Assembly: GCA_036555745.1 (NCBI GenBank)
Contig: DATBKV010000029.1
Span: 1-14,917, forward strand
Length of the DNA: 14,917 bases
Direction of reading: 5' to 3'
Source of the DNA: VAZQ01 sp036555745
Lineage (GTDB): Bacteria > Pseudomonadota > Alphaproteobacteria > Rhizobiales > Xanthobacteraceae
Shown: piece after piece, positions 14,514 to 14,917 of the stretch
Layout: each line of letters opens with the position of its first letter
Position numbering within the stretch: position 1 is the stretch's first letter
Notes under the pieces: model-generated
What the model saw: the letters and a program-made list of their open reading frames with translations, nothing else
Told to the model about the DNA's origin: nothing
Database searches by the model: none
Made by a program: the position numbers and the translations under genes

Positions 14514-14917
14514 ATGCCAGCTTCGCAGCAGACCGAAACCCGCGGCGGCCTCGCCTATGCCAACCACGACGGCGTGGCGCTCGCCGGCGATCTCTATCTG
14601 CCGGCGGGCAACGGTCCGTTTCCCGCGCTCGTCGCCGTGCACGGCGGCGGCTGGCAAGCAGGGGTGCGCAACGCCTTCCAGTTCTGGGGGCCTTATCTCG
14701 CCGAGCGCGGCTACGTGCTGTTCGCGATCAGCTACCGGCTGGCGAAGAAGGGCCACAAGATGTTCCCGCAGGCGGTCAACGACGTGCGCGCGGCGGTGCG
14801 GTTCGTGCGCGGGAGCGCCGGCGATCTCAAGGTCGATCCCGCGCGCATCGGCCTGTTCGGCGCGTCCGCCGGCGCGCATCTCGCCGCGCTGGCGGCGCTC
14901 GCCGGCGAGGCCGCGCC
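14514..14917 (+). CDS. Alpha/beta hydrolase, 3' end outside window
   Basis: The first 134 residues of an alpha/beta hydrolase of the esterase/lipase-like group (BD-FAE/Abhydrolase_3 type), cut by the window edge. Visible are a strand region, GVALAGDLYLPAG; the oxyanion-hole motif HGGGW (43-47); YRLAKKGHKMFPQAVNDVRAAVRF; and the nucleophile elbow GASAG with Ser118 inside FGASAGAHLAALAAL. The catalytic Asp and His would lie beyond the end. AGGGAG (14502-14507) sits six bases before ATG 14514. It begins 23 bases after the AraC gene in the same direction, so the regulator and hydrolase are likely one operon. No signal peptide is seen, so it should be cytoplasmic. The substrate is probably a short-chain ester or amide. 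Confidence 0.88.
   Translation, partial: MPASQQTETRGGLAYANHDGVALAGDLYLPAGNGPFPALVAVHGGGWQAGVRNAFQFWGPYLAERGYVLFAISYRLAKKGHKMFPQAVNDVRAAVRFVRGSAGDLKVDPARIGLFGASAGAHLAALAALAGEAA

Noticed and set aside
1..14917. CRISPR array, tRNA, integrase or transposase, toxin-antitoxin or defence system
   Set aside because: I found no regularly spaced repeats, no tRNA-like cloverleaf and no protein with nuclease, integrase or toxin motifs among the supported genes.

Overview
The window looks like chromosomal accessory DNA from a high-GC alphaproteobacterium of the Hyphomicrobiales (Bradyrhizobium, Rhodopseudomonas and relatives). The evidence is the strong G/C third-position bias, the RRREF-LLGG-type leaders on ABC substrate-binding proteins, and dispersed palindromic repeats of the kind common in that order: GCATGATC-CCGAAAA with its partner arm near 11490, ATGCCCGC-GAAAA-GCGGGCAT at 4960, and a G-run-rich element near 3961. 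The genus is inferred from pattern, not from a search.

Left part (71-5920): a complete TRAP transporter operon (DctP binding protein, DctQ small and DctM large membrane subunits) runs rightward. It converges on a leftward RraA/HMG-aldolase-like gene. After a 349-base divergent intergenic region with a G-tract cluster come a rightward YfcG-like glutathione S-transferase and, beyond a patch of palindromic repeats, a short-chain dehydrogenase with a TTG start. Organic-acid uptake, an RraA-family lyase, a GST and an SDR side by side suggest uptake and breakdown of a carboxylic acid. No substrate can be read from the sequence.

Middle part (6092-11486): a secreted cytochrome P460-like c-heme protein, then a tandem array of three orphan ABC substrate-binding protein genes (ABC_sub_bind/TrpX type) in three states. 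Copy 1 is a 30-codon remnant joining the N-terminal leader directly to the C-terminal tail. Copy 2 is full length except for an apparent one-base insertion. Copy 3 is intact. Each gene's last codons (Asp-Glu-Val-Ile/Val-Glu) sit where the next gene's ribosome binding site is, and ATGA overlaps join the copies. No permease or ATPase is present. A secreted TPR protein and a small membrane-anchored hypothetical protein follow.

Right part (11487-14917): a repeat and hairpin region, then a leftward pair (GFA-family zinc protein followed by a class I SAM methyltransferase). Divergent from it are a rightward AraC-family regulator with a cupin-like N-terminal half and an alpha/beta hydrolase cut by the window edge. 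The 444-base divergent region holds a perfect 7-4-7 palindrome, ATGTATC-TTTG-GATACAT, that looks like a repressor operator.

I see no tRNA, rRNA, CRISPR array, transposase, phage gene or recognisable new defence system. The most unusual items are the decaying SBP array with its coupled micro-ORF, the G-quadruplex-type tract and the operator-like palindrome.
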